The notes under the pieces are model-generated. The model was not told the DNA's origin. It saw only the letters and a list, made by a program, of their open reading frames with translations, and ran no database searches. From the NCBI GenBank assembly GCA_036675265.1, contig JAKFFJ010000073.1, positions 62,001 to 126,000 of the forward strand: a stretch of 64,000 nucleotides of DNA. Direction: 5' to 3'. Shown here in pieces: positions 1 to 7,776 of this stretch. Each line of letters opens with the position of its first letter. Within the stretch, counting starts at the first letter, position 1. Both the position numbers and the translations under genes were made by a program. This stretch comes from CAMPJU01 sp036675265 (GTDB taxonomy: Bacteria; Pseudomonadota; Gammaproteobacteria; Xanthomonadales; Xanthomonadaceae).

Positions 1-709
1 TTTCCGGAAGCCCGCCACCCTCGACCACGCCGACCGCATACGCATAGAAGGCCAGCGGTCGCTGCGCACTCACCCGAGGGTCGAGCTGCCGCAGCGACCC
101 CGCCGCGCCGTTGCGCGGATTGGCCAGCACCTTGCCGCCTTCCGCAAGCGCGCGTTCGTTGTAGCGCCGGAACGCATCGAGCGGCATGTAGACCTCGCCG
201 CGCACCTCCAGCACCGCAGGCCAGTCCTTGCCGCGCAACGCGAGCGGGATCGCCCTGATGGTGCGCAGGTTCGCGGTGACGTCCTCGCCCGTCGCGCCGT
301 CGCCGCGGGTCGCGCCGCGGACGAAGCGGCCGGCTTCGTAGCGCAGGCTGATCGCCAGGCCGTCGAGCTTGGGCTCCACCGAAAAGACCGGCCCCGTGCG
401 ATCGAGCTTGCGTTCGATCCGCCGCACGAAGTCCGCGACTTCCTCGTCGGTGAACGCGTTGCCGAGCGACAGCATCGGCACGGCGTGCGCCACGGGCGCG
501 AAGGCCCCCGATGGCGCGGCGCCAACCCGTTGCGTCGGTGATTCCGCGCTCGCCAGTTCCGGGTGCGCTGACTCCAGCGCTTCCAGCTCGCGCAGCAACC
601 GGTCGTACTCCGCATCCGTCATCGCCGGATCGTCGAGCACGTAATACCGATGGTTCGCCTCGTCGAGCTTGCGCCTCAACCCGGCAACACGCGCCGCTGC
701 GTCAGTCAT
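1..709 (-). CDS. ligA: NAD-dependent DNA ligase LigA, 5' part only (C-terminus beyond the window)
   Basis: Seals nicks in duplex DNA using NAD+, at Okazaki fragments and in repair. About 236 N-terminal residues are present, covering the Ia domain and part of the adenylation domain. The protein begins MTDAAARVAGLRRKLDEA and carries the nucleotidyltransferase motif EPKLDGLAIS, whose Lys is the AMP attachment site. The ATG at 707-709 starts the reading frame, which runs open to the left window edge. It follows smc and zipA on the same strand, an order familiar in Xanthomonadaceae. A 33-bp inverted repeat lies between zipA and this gene. Confidence 0.95.
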   Translation of the reverse strand, partial: MTDAAARVAGLRRKLDEANHRYYVLDDPAMTDAEYDRLLRELEALESAHPELASAESPTQRVGAAPSGAFAPVAHAVPMLSLGNAFTDEEVADFVRRIERKLDRTGPVFSVEPKLDGLAISLRYEAGRFVRGATRGDGATGEDVTANLRTIRAIPLALRGKDWPAVLEVRGEVYMPLDAFRRYNERALAEGGKVLANPRNGAAGSLRQLDPRVSAQRPLAFYAYAVGVVEGGGLPE

Positions 710-731
710 GGAAGTTCGAACCCAAGAGCTT

Positions 732-823
732 TTTTGCCACTGATTACACAGATGAACACAGATAGAGCGAGACCAATATTGCTCCTGCCTTATCTGTGTT
801 CATCTGTGAAATCCGTGGCTAAA
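732..823. repeat. Long imperfect inverted repeat (33-bp arms) between zipA and ligA
   Basis: The left arm (732-764) and right arm (791-823) are reverse complements at 30 of 33 positions around a 26-base spacer. The core shared by both arms is CACAGATGAACACAGATA. The local base composition is far more AT-rich than the flanking genes. It sits in the only gap of the ligA-zipA-smc run. It may act as a transcript-end hairpin, but the composition points rather to a mobile palindromic (MITE- or REP-like) unit. Confidence 0.8.
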
Positions 824-833
824 GCGCTTGCTG

Positions 834-1586
834 TTACCAGCGGCCCGGGCGGATGGGGGGCGGCGCTTCGTGCTGGCGGTCGTAGGCGCGCAGTTCGTCG
901 CGGATGTGGGCGATGCGCTGGCGGCCCAGGGCGTTGCGCTGCTCGTCGAGCAGCACGCCGTCGAGCAGCTCGGCCATGCGCTGCGCGGTGGGCAGCATGG
1001 TTTCCCAGGCGTCCAGTGCCGGTACCGGGGCGGGCAGCGTGAGGAAGAACGCGATCGCCGGCGTCTCCAGCGACTGGATGTTCGCCATGTCGAAGCTACC
1101 GGGCTTGAGGATGTTGGCGACGCTGAAGATCGGCCCGCGCTCCGGGTGGCCTTCGACCAGGCGGTGGAACACGTGCATGTGGCCGTAGACCAGGCCCGCC
1201 TTCTCGGCCGCCACCACGATGTCCGGGCCGCGCAGGTGCGCCCCGGCACGCGCGGCGACATACAGCGAGACGATCTTGTCGAAGTCCTCCGTTTCGCGGC
1301 GGCCGAGTTCGTTGCCGCCGCCCTCCCCATCGAGCGTGCGGTCGAACAGGTCGAGCTCGCTCTGGAGGGTGGCCTCGCCTGCCGCGGCGGCGCCGGCGGC
1401 CAGTTCGTCCTCGATCTGCGCGCCCAGCGACGGTTCGACCCGCCCGGACCCTTCCTTCGAACCGAAGCGTCCCCCGGTGCGCCTGCCCTGCTCGGCACGC
1501 CGCGGACGCCCGAAGAACCAGATCGCCACCAGCAGGCCGATGCCGGCCACCAGGATCGCGATGCGCAGCAGGGTGATGTCGGTCAT
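834..1586 (-). CDS. zipA: Cell division protein ZipA
   Basis: Membrane-anchored division protein that tethers FtsZ protofilaments to the inner membrane. It has 250 residues: an N-terminal membrane segment right after the start (MTDITLLRIAILVAGIGLLV), a charged linker of about 70 residues, and a C-terminal ZipA FtsZ-binding domain (containing GPIFSVANILKPGSFD) to the end. The frame is open 24 bases further upstream, but the ATG at 1584-1586 is preceded by AGAGGA about 8 bases away and directly yields the membrane anchor. It starts 13 bases after smc ends, and ligA follows, so the three are probably co-transcribed. Confidence 0.92.
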   Translation of the reverse strand: MTDITLLRIAILVAGIGLLVAIWFFGRPRRAEQGRRTGGRFGSKEGSGRVEPSLGAQIEDELAAGAAAAGEATLQSELDLFDRTLDGEGGGNELGRRETEDFDKIVSLYVAARAGAHLRGPDIVVAAEKAGLVYGHMHVFHRLVEGHPERGPIFSVANILKPGSFDMANIQSLETPAIAFFLTLPAPVPALDAWETMLPTAQRMAELLDGVLLDEQRNALGRQRIAHIRDELRAYDRQHEAPPPIRPGRW

Positions 1587-1599
1587 CCGCGTCGTCCTC

Positions 1600-4500
1600 T
1601 CAGGCCGCACCGGCCAGGCGGGCCGCCTCGGCCAGGTCCACCGATACCAGCCGGCTCACGCCCGGCTCGCGCATGGTCACGCCGGACAACTGGTGGGCGG
1701 CTTCCATCGTGGCCTTGTTGTGGGTCACGAACAGGAACTGTACCGCCTCGCTCATCTCGCTGACCATGGCCGTGAAGCGCCCGACGTTCGCTTCGTCCAG
1801 GGGCGCGTCCACCTCGTCCAGCAGGCAGAACGGCGCGGGGTTGAGCTGGAAGATCGCGAACACCAGGGCCACCGCCGTCATCGCCTTCTCGCCACCGGAC
1901 AGGAGCGAGATGCTGGACACGCGCTTGCCGGGCGGGCGGGCCATGATCGTCACGCCCGTGTCCAGGAGGTCCTCGCCGGTCAGCTCCAGGTAGGCATGCC
2001 CGCCGCCGAACAGGCGCGGGTAGATCGCCTGGACGCCGGCGTTGACCCGGTCGTAGGTGTCCTTGAAGCGTCCGCGGGTCTCGCGGTCGATCTTGCGGAT
2101 CGCGTCCTCCAGCGTCTCGAGCGCCGAGTTGAGGTCGGCGTCCTGGGCGTCCAGGTATTCCTTGCGCTGCGCGGCCTCGGCGTGCTCGGCGATCGCCGCG
2201 AGGTTGACGGGCTCGAGCCGGCGCAGCTTCGCGTCGAAGTCGGTGACCGCCTTTTCCCAGTCGGCGACGGCGGCGTCCTCGGCCAGCGTCCCCAGCACGT
2301 CGTCGAGCACGAAGCCTGCCTCGGTCACGCCGGCCGACAGCTGCCCGGCGCGGATGACGATGGCCTGCTGCTCGAGCTTGCGCTGCGAGATCGCCTCGCG
2401 CTGGGCGATGGCCTGTTCATCGCGCTGGTGGCGGGTCTGCTCGTACCCGCGCAATTCGTTGTCGATGCCTTCCAGCAAGGAGCGCGCCTCGCCCAGCGCC
2501 TTCTCCGTGCGCACGCGTTCCTCGAGCGCGGCCTGGCGTTCGGACTCCAGCGCCTTGACCGGCGCGTCGCCGTCGGACAGCTGCGAGGCCAGTTCGCCCA
2601 GGCGCGTGTCGAGCTGCCCGCGCTGCCCGCCCATCCGCTCCAGGGCTTGCGACAACGCGACGATCCGCGCGCGCTGGGACTCCACCGTCAACGCCAGCGC
2701 GTGCGCGGTGTCGCGCGACTCGCGCGCGGCGGTCCGGGCCTCCTCGCGCTGGTCGGCCAGCGCCCGGCGCTCGGCGTCCAGCGCATGCCGGGCCTGCTCG
2801 AGTTCGGCCATCCGGGCGACCGCCTCCTCCTGGCGCGTGCGCGCTTCGCGCACCTGGTCGCGGCCGCCTTCGAGCGTGGCGACGAGTTGCTCGAGTTCCG
2901 CATCGATCCGTTCGATCCGCGTGCGCGCAGCGTCCAGCCGCCCCTGCTGGCCCTGCAACTGCCCGGCGAGTTCCGAGACGCTGCGATGGCCATGGTAGGC
3001 GGCGCGCTGCGCGTCCTCGCGCTGCTGCTCGGCGAGCAGCAACCGGTCGCGCCACGCGCTGATCCCGCGATCGAGTTCCTGTTCGCGATGCTGCAGCTGT
3101 TCGATCCCGGCGCGCAGGGACTGGATCTCGCGCTCGCGCAGCAGGGCACCCTGCTTCGCCGCGCCCGACCGCACGATCCGCACCCAGCCGGCGCCGAGCC
3201 GCTCGCCCCCGCGCGTCACCACCGATTCGCCTTCGCCCAGCCGTGACTGCAGCGCGCGCGCGGCGGCCAGGTCCTCGGCGAAGTGCAGCCTCGCCAGCAT
3301 CCGGCGAATCGCCGTGGGACCCTGCACCTTGGCCGCGAGCGACGTGGGCGCGAACGACGCGCTGCCATCGGCGCCCGGATCGACCAGCGCCACGCGGCCT
3401 TCGCCGAAACCGGCGAGCGCCTCGACCAGCGCCTCCGGCGCGTCGACCAGGACGCCCTCGATCAACTGGCCGAGCGCGCCCTCCACGGCGTTCTCCCAGC
3501 CCGGCTCGACGACCAGCGCCTCGCCCACGCGCGCCGCCGAATCCAGCCCGCGCGCGCGCAACCATTCCGCGGCCGCGCCCTGCTCCTGGCCCAGTGCGGC
3601 CGCCTGCAACGCCTCCAGCGAGGACAGCCGGCCACGGCGCTCCTGGACCTGCTTGCGCACGTCGGCGAGTTCGGCCTGCGCGGTGCGCTGCTGGTCCTGC
3701 AGCGCGGTGAGCGCCTGCTTGCGCTGCTCGAGTTCGGTGTTGAGGCCGTCGAGCGACGCCTTCTGCGCGTCGTGCTGCGCCTGGATGCCGGCGAACGCCG
3801 TGGCCAGCGCTTCCAGGTCCAGGCCAGCGCGCTCGGATGCCAGCTGCTCGCGCCGCCGCTCGGCATCCAGCGTCTGGCGGTCGAGATGCTCGATCCGCGT
3901 GCGCTCGACATCGCCCGCCCGCGCCGCTTCCGACTGTGCGCGGGTGTGCGCGTCCCAGCGCTGCTGCCAGTCGGCCAGCTTCGCCTCGACCTCGCGCAGT
4001 GCCTCCTGCCTGGCCCGGTCATCCGCCTGCAAGCGTGCGAGTTCGGGCTCGGCCGTCTCGATGGACGCGCGCAGCACCTGCAACTGCGCCTCGTCGCCAC
4101 TGATGTGCTCGCCCAGTTCGGCCAGCGCCGAGCGCGCCTCGTCGCGTGCGCGCTGCAACCGCTCGGCCATCTCCCGCTGGTGGGTGATCTGCTGCTCGAT
4201 CCGCGCGAGCGTGCCGCCCACCTGGTAGACCTCCGCCTGCGCCTTGTTCAGCGCCTCGGTCGCCTCCTCGCGGCGCACGCGGTCCTCCTCGATCAGCCGC
4301 TCGGCCTCGCGCTGTTCGGCGACGAGCTGCTGCAACCGGGTCTCCTCGTGCGCCAGCTGCTCGCGCATCGCCTGGAGCTGCGCGTCGAGCGTGCGGTACT
4401 CCAGTGCTTTCCATTCGGCATCACGCACCTTCCGCTCGGCCTGGATCGCCTGGTACTGCTCGGCCTGGCGCGCCTGGCGCTGCAGGTGCTGGAGCTGCTT

Positions 4501-5106
4501 GCCGACTTCCTCGCGCAGGTCGTTGAGGCGGTCGAGGTTCTCGCGGGTGTGGCGGATGCGGGTCTCGGTCTCGCGGCGCCGCTCCTTGTACTTGGAGATG
4601 CCGGCCGCCTCCTCCAGGTACACGCGCAGGTCCTCCGGGCGCGCCTCGATGATCTGGCTGATCATCCCCTGCTCGATGATCGAGTAGCTGCGCGGCCCCA
4701 GCCCCGTGCCCAGGAACAGGTCGGTGATGTCGCGGCGGCGGCACTTGCTGCCGTTGAGGTAGTAGGTGCTCTGGCCGTCGCGACTGACGGTGCGCTTGAC
4801 CGAGATCTCGTTGTACGCGGCGAACTCGCCGGTGATGGTGTGGTCGGCGTTGTCGAAGACGAGCTCGACGGTCGCCTGCGACACGGGCTTGCGCGACGAG
4901 GAGCCGGAGAAGATCACGTCGGTGAGCGAGTCGCCGCGCAGCCGGCTGGCCGAGCTCTCGCCCATCACCCAGCGCACCGCATCGATGATGTTCGACTTGC
5001 CGCAGCCGTTGGGGCCGACGACGCCCGTCATGTTGGTGGGCAGGTGCAGGGTGGTGGGATCGACGAACGACTTGAAACCGGACAGCTTGATCGTGGACAG
5101 GCGCAT
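1600..5106 (-). CDS. smc: Chromosome segregation protein SMC
   Basis: Condensin ATPase, 1168 residues, the usual size. The N-terminal head carries Walker A (GPNGCGKSN, residues 31-39). Two long Glu/Arg/Gln-rich coiled coils flank a Gly-rich hinge near residues 500-650. The C-terminal head has the ABC signature LLSGGEKA and Walker B FCLLDEVDAPLD. The start was set at MRLSTIKLSGFKSF, the conserved N-terminus of the family; 23 codons of open frame upstream do not resemble SMC. Its partners scpA and scpB lie about 1 kb away on the opposite strand. Confidence 0.97.
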   Translation of the reverse strand: MRLSTIKLSGFKSFVDPTTLHLPTNMTGVVGPNGCGKSNIIDAVRWVMGESSASRLRGDSLTDVIFSGSSSRKPVSQATVELVFDNADHTITGEFAAYNEISVKRTVSRDGQSTYYLNGSKCRRRDITDLFLGTGLGPRSYSIIEQGMISQIIEARPEDLRVYLEEAAGISKYKERRRETETRIRHTRENLDRLNDLREEVGKQLQHLQRQARQAEQYQAIQAERKVRDAEWKALEYRTLDAQLQAMREQLAHEETRLQQLVAEQREAERLIEEDRVRREEATEALNKAQAEVYQVGGTLARIEQQITHQREMAERLQRARDEARSALAELGEHISGDEAQLQVLRASIETAEPELARLQADDRARQEALREVEAKLADWQQRWDAHTRAQSEAARAGDVERTRIEHLDRQTLDAERRREQLASERAGLDLEALATAFAGIQAQHDAQKASLDGLNTELEQRKQALTALQDQQRTAQAELADVRKQVQERRGRLSSLEALQAAALGQEQGAAAEWLRARGLDSAARVGEALVVEPGWENAVEGALGQLIEGVLVDAPEALVEALAGFGEGRVALVDPGADGSASFAPTSLAAKVQGPTAIRRMLARLHFAEDLAAARALQSRLGEGESVVTRGGERLGAGWVRIVRSGAAKQGALLREREIQSLRAGIEQLQHREQELDRGISAWRDRLLLAEQQREDAQRAAYHGHRSVSELAGQLQGQQGRLDAARTRIERIDAELEQLVATLEGGRDQVREARTRQEEAVARMAELEQARHALDAERRALADQREEARTAARESRDTAHALALTVESQRARIVALSQALERMGGQRGQLDTRLGELASQLSDGDAPVKALESERQAALEERVRTEKALGEARSLLEGIDNELRGYEQTRHQRDEQAIAQREAISQRKLEQQAIVIRAGQLSAGVTEAGFVLDDVLGTLAEDAAVADWEKAVTDFDAKLRRLEPVNLAAIAEHAEAAQRKEYLDAQDADLNSALETLEDAIRKIDRETRGRFKDTYDRVNAGVQAIYPRLFGGGHAYLELTGEDLLDTGVTIMARPPGKRVSSISLLSGGEKAMTAVALVFAIFQLNPAPFCLLDEVDAPLDEANVGRFTAMVSEMSEAVQFLFVTHNKATMEAAHQLSGVTMREPGVSRLVSVDLAEAARLAGAA

Positions 5107-5237
5107 GCGTCGTTCGGACCCCGGCAGGCGGCACCGTGGCCGCTGCTCATGAAATGGTTTAAGACCCCGCCCCAAGTATCTGAATCACATGGGCGCAATG
5201 CGGCGAGAAACGCGCGCATTGCCGCGAGTATAGCGAG

Positions 5238-5546
5238 CTATCCGCCGGGCTTGGCGGCCTCTTCGGGGGTCATCGCCCGGATCGAAAGCGCATGGATGTC
5301 GGTGGCCATCATCGCGTCGAGCGCCGCGTACACGGCCCGGTGCCTGGCCAGCGAGCCCATCCCTTCGAACGCCGGGCTGACCACTTCGACATTGAAGTGG
5401 CCGCGGCCGTCACGGGCGCCCTCGTGGCCGGCATGGCGTGCACTGTCATCCACCACGTCCAGCGAAGCGGGGGCGAAGGCCGCTTCCAGTGCGGACTCGA
5501 TGCGCGCCACCCGGGTCGCGCGGTCGCCGATGCCCGGTGCGCTCAC
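5238..5546 (-). CDS. BolA family protein
   Basis: Small (102-residue) BolA/IbaG-type protein; the family works with monothiol glutaredoxins in iron-sulphur cluster handling or regulation. The sequence has the BolA fold pattern: an N-terminal helix (RVARIESALEAAF), the central HFNVEVVSPAFEGMGSLARH segment with its conserved His and loop, and DIHALSIRAMTPEEA at the end. The start is a GTG whose last bases overlap the TGA of the upstream YciI-like gene (GTGA), implying translational coupling. The exact BolA subgroup is not resolved. Confidence 0.87.
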   Translation of the reverse strand: MSAPGIGDRATRVARIESALEAAFAPASLDVVDDSARHAGHEGARDGRGHFNVEVVSPAFEGMGSLARHRAVYAALDAMMATDIHALSIRAMTPEEAAKPGG

Positions 5547-5842
5547 GGCAAGGCCTGCCGGAACGGGCGGACGTCGACGCGCGCATAGACGCCGGCCGCC
5601 ACGTACGGATCGGCGTCGGCCCAGGCGCGCGCCTCCGCCAGCGACGGGAACTCGGCGATCACCACGCTGCCGGTGTACCCGGCCGGGCCGGGATCCAGCG
5701 CATCGATCGCGGGGCACGGCCCGGCGACCAGCAGCCGCGCGGCATCGCAGAGGGCTCGCAGCCGGGCGACGTGCGCCGGCCTGGCATCCATCCGCTGCGC
5801 CAGGGTGCCCGGCGCGTCATGTCCCTCGATCACGTACCACAT
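5543..5842 (-). CDS. YciI-like protein
   Basis: A 99-residue protein of the YciI (dimeric ferredoxin-like alpha/beta barrel) family. It begins MWYVIEGHDAPGTLAQR, contains the usual H-x-x-RL segment (RPAHVARLRAL) and ends with the ADADPYVAAGVYARVDVRPF pattern, where the family has D-P-[FY]. The ATG at 5840-5842 was chosen because homology begins there; the open frame extends further but is unrelated. It overlaps the BolA gene. The biochemical function of YciI proteins is poorly defined. Confidence 0.85.
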   Translation of the reverse strand: MWYVIEGHDAPGTLAQRMDARPAHVARLRALCDAARLLVAGPCPAIDALDPGPAGYTGSVVIAEFPSLAEARAWADADPYVAAGVYARVDVRPFRQALP

Positions 5843-6159
5843 CGTTCGCCGCTTCCATGTCCGGGGCGGCGATTGTAAGGCGCCGGTCCATTCAGGCCCG
5901 TACTGGACACGCCGCAGGCGCAGGCCGTACGCTAGCCCCATCGCTCGAGGCCGGGCGTTGTTCCAAGGGCGCTGGCATGCCCCGCCCCACGCGGCGGCCG
6001 CCAGGCCAGAAATCCATCCGGCCCGCGCTCGACGACCTTGTCCCGTTGACACCGCTGCGCCCGGCGGCGTGCCGCGCATGCCCCGTGCCGCGCCGCCGCC
6101 CGCCACGGGCATCCCGCATTTCGCGTGACCCGGAGGGGTCGCCACATGACCAGCCTCGC
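5843..6159. other. Divergent intergenic region between the YciI-like gene and scpA
   Basis: A 317-base GC-rich spacer between leftward yciI-bolA and rightward scpA-scpB-rluB. It must hold promoters for both directions, but no convincing -35/-10 pair stands out. Open frames crossing it lack family resemblance and look like GC-rich artefacts. A Shine-Dalgarno-like GGAGG at its right end precedes a five-codon leader frame that overlaps the scpA start. Confidence 0.6.
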
Positions 6160-6163
6160 ATGA
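6146..6163 (+). promoter_or_regulatory. Five-codon leader ORF overlapping the scpA start codon
   Basis: The frame reads ATG ACC AGC CTC GCA TGA and its stop overlaps the scpA ATG in a gcATGAcc context. The good ribosome binding site (GGAGG near 6132-6136) is spaced for this leader start, not for scpA 14 bases further on. scpA would then be translated by termination-reinitiation. The arrangement is seen directly; the coupling role is inference. Confidence 0.5.
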
Positions 6164-7089
6164 CCGAGCAGACCGGACAGGACCACGCGGCGCCGCAGGG
6201 CGCGGTGGCCGTGCGCGACCCCGCGCCCCGGCAGGCGGAGATGCCGCTCGCGATGGTCCTGGGGCAACCCGTGCTGCAGATTCCGCAGGACCTGTACATC
6301 CCGCCGGATGCGCTGGAAATCATCCTCGACGCATTCGAGGGCCCGCTGGACCTGCTGCTGTACCTGATCCGCCGGCAGAACCTGGACATCCTCGACATCC
6401 CGGTGGCCGAGATCACCCGGCAGTACGTCGACTACATCCAGGCCATGCACGAGATGCGCTTCGAGCTGGCCGCCGAATACCTGGTCATGGCCGCGATCCT
6501 GGCCGAGATCAAGTCGCGGATGCTGCTGCCGCGGCCGCCGGCGGAGGAAGGCCTGGAGGACGACCCGCGCGCCGACCTGGTGCGCCGCCTGCAGGAGTAC
6601 GAGCGTTTCAAGCAGGCCGCCGAGGACCTGGACGCCCTGCCCCGGCAGGATCGCGACACCACGCCTGCAACGGCGTACGTGCCCGATCGTGCCGCGGTGA
6701 AGCTGCCGCCGCCGGTGGACCTGCGCGAGATGCTGATGGCGCTGCACGACGTGCTCAAGCGCGCCGAGCTGTACACCCAGCACGCGATCAAGCGCGACGC
6801 GCTGAGCGTGCGCCAGCGGATGGGCGACCTGCTGGCGCGCCTGGGCGACGGCCAGTTCCACCGCTTCGAGGGACTGTTCGAGCCGCGCGAAGGGAAACTC
6901 GGCGTGGTGGTGACGTTCCTGGCCCTGCTGGAACTCGCCAAGGAGCACCTGCTGGACATCGTGCAGGAGGCGCCCCTGGCGCCCATCTACGTGAAATCGC
7001 TGGCCCTCGAGGCCGACGCGGATGCCACGCTCGAGCTGTCGAGCGAATTCGACGACCAGGACGCCGCCGCCAACGATCCGGCGCAATAA
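6160..7089 (+). CDS. scpA: Segregation and condensation protein ScpA
   Basis: Kleisin subunit that bridges the SMC heads in bacterial condensin. It has 309 residues, slightly longer than usual because of an N-terminal extension of about 45 residues before the conserved kleisin start (FEGPLDLLLYLIRRQNLDI). The middle contains the ITRQYVDYIQAMHEMRFELA and AEYLVMAAILAEIKSRMLLP helices; the C-terminal winged helix ends near VTFLALLELAKEHLLDIVQ. The frame is open far upstream, antisense to smc, but nothing before MTEQTGQ resembles ScpA. scpB follows 9 bases later. Confidence 0.93.
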   Translation: MTEQTGQDHAAPQGAVAVRDPAPRQAEMPLAMVLGQPVLQIPQDLYIPPDALEIILDAFEGPLDLLLYLIRRQNLDILDIPVAEITRQYVDYIQAMHEMRFELAAEYLVMAAILAEIKSRMLLPRPPAEEGLEDDPRADLVRRLQEYERFKQAAEDLDALPRQDRDTTPATAYVPDRAAVKLPPPVDLREMLMALHDVLKRAELYTQHAIKRDALSVRQRMGDLLARLGDGQFHRFEGLFEPREGKLGVVVTFLALLELAKEHLLDIVQEAPLAPIYVKSLALEADADATLELSSEFDDQDAAANDPAQ

Positions 7090-7098
7090 AGAAGGCAC

Positions 7099-7776
7099 AT
7101 GGACCAGGCACTCATCACCCGCATCGTGGAAGCCGCGTTGCTCGCGGCCAACCAGCCGCTCGCGCTGGCCCAGCTGCACGCTCTGTTCCCGGAAGAGGCC
7201 CCCGCGCCGGCCGGCAGCGTCGAAAAGGCGCTCGAGTCGCTGCGCGAGGCCTGCGTCGACCGTGGCGTGGAACTCGTGGAGCTGGCATCCGGTTTCCGCT
7301 ACCAGGTGAAGCAGGACGTGCACCAGTGGGTCGCGCGCCTGTGGACCGAGCGCAAGACGCGGTACACGCGCGCCACCCTGGAAACGCTTGCGCTGATCGC
7401 CTATCGCCAGCCGATCACCCGCGGCGAGATCGAGCAGGTCCGCGGCGTGGCGGTCAGCACCAACATCATCCAGTCCCTCGAAGAGCGCGAGTGGATCCGC
7501 GTGGTCGGCCATCGCGACGTCCCCGGGCGGCCCGCGTTGTTCGGCACCACCAAGGCCTTCCTCGACTACTTCGGGCTCAAGCGCCTGGACGAGCTGCCGC
7601 CCCTGTCGGAACTCAGGGACCTGGGCGACCTGGAGCCGGAGCTGCGCTTCGATCCCGACCCCGGGCAAGACCCCGACGCCGCGCCCGGACCGATCGACGC
7701 CGGCGGCATCGACGCCCACCCCCACGAACGAGACGACGCCGAGCTGGCATCGTCGGAGCAGGAAACACATGACTGA
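7099..7776 (+). CDS. scpB: Segregation and condensation protein ScpB
   Basis: Winged-helix partner of ScpA in the SMC complex, 225 residues. The core reads IVEAALLAANQPLALAQL at the N-terminus, then TRATLETLALIAYRQPITRG and EIEQVRGVAVSTNIIQSLEE, which is the highly conserved ScpB stretch, ending with TTKAFLDYFGLKRLDELPPL. An acidic, Pro-rich tail of about 45 residues follows. The last 8 bases overlap the start of rluB, so the three genes scpA-scpB-rluB form one translationally linked unit. Confidence 0.95.
   Translation: MDQALITRIVEAALLAANQPLALAQLHALFPEEAPAPAGSVEKALESLREACVDRGVELVELASGFRYQVKQDVHQWVARLWTERKTRYTRATLETLALIAYRQPITRGEIEQVRGVAVSTNIIQSLEEREWIRVVGHRDVPGRPALFGTTKAFLDYFGLKRLDELPPLSELRDLGDLEPELRFDPDPGQDPDAAPGPIDAGGIDAHPHERDDAELASSEQETHD

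Noticed and set aside
3283..6159. A very long rightward open frame antisense to smc that continues into scpA
   Set aside because: It has the composition of a GC-rich antisense frame (Arg, Ala, Gly, Leu-rich), no family resemblance before MTEQTGQ, and lies over the strongly supported smc gene.
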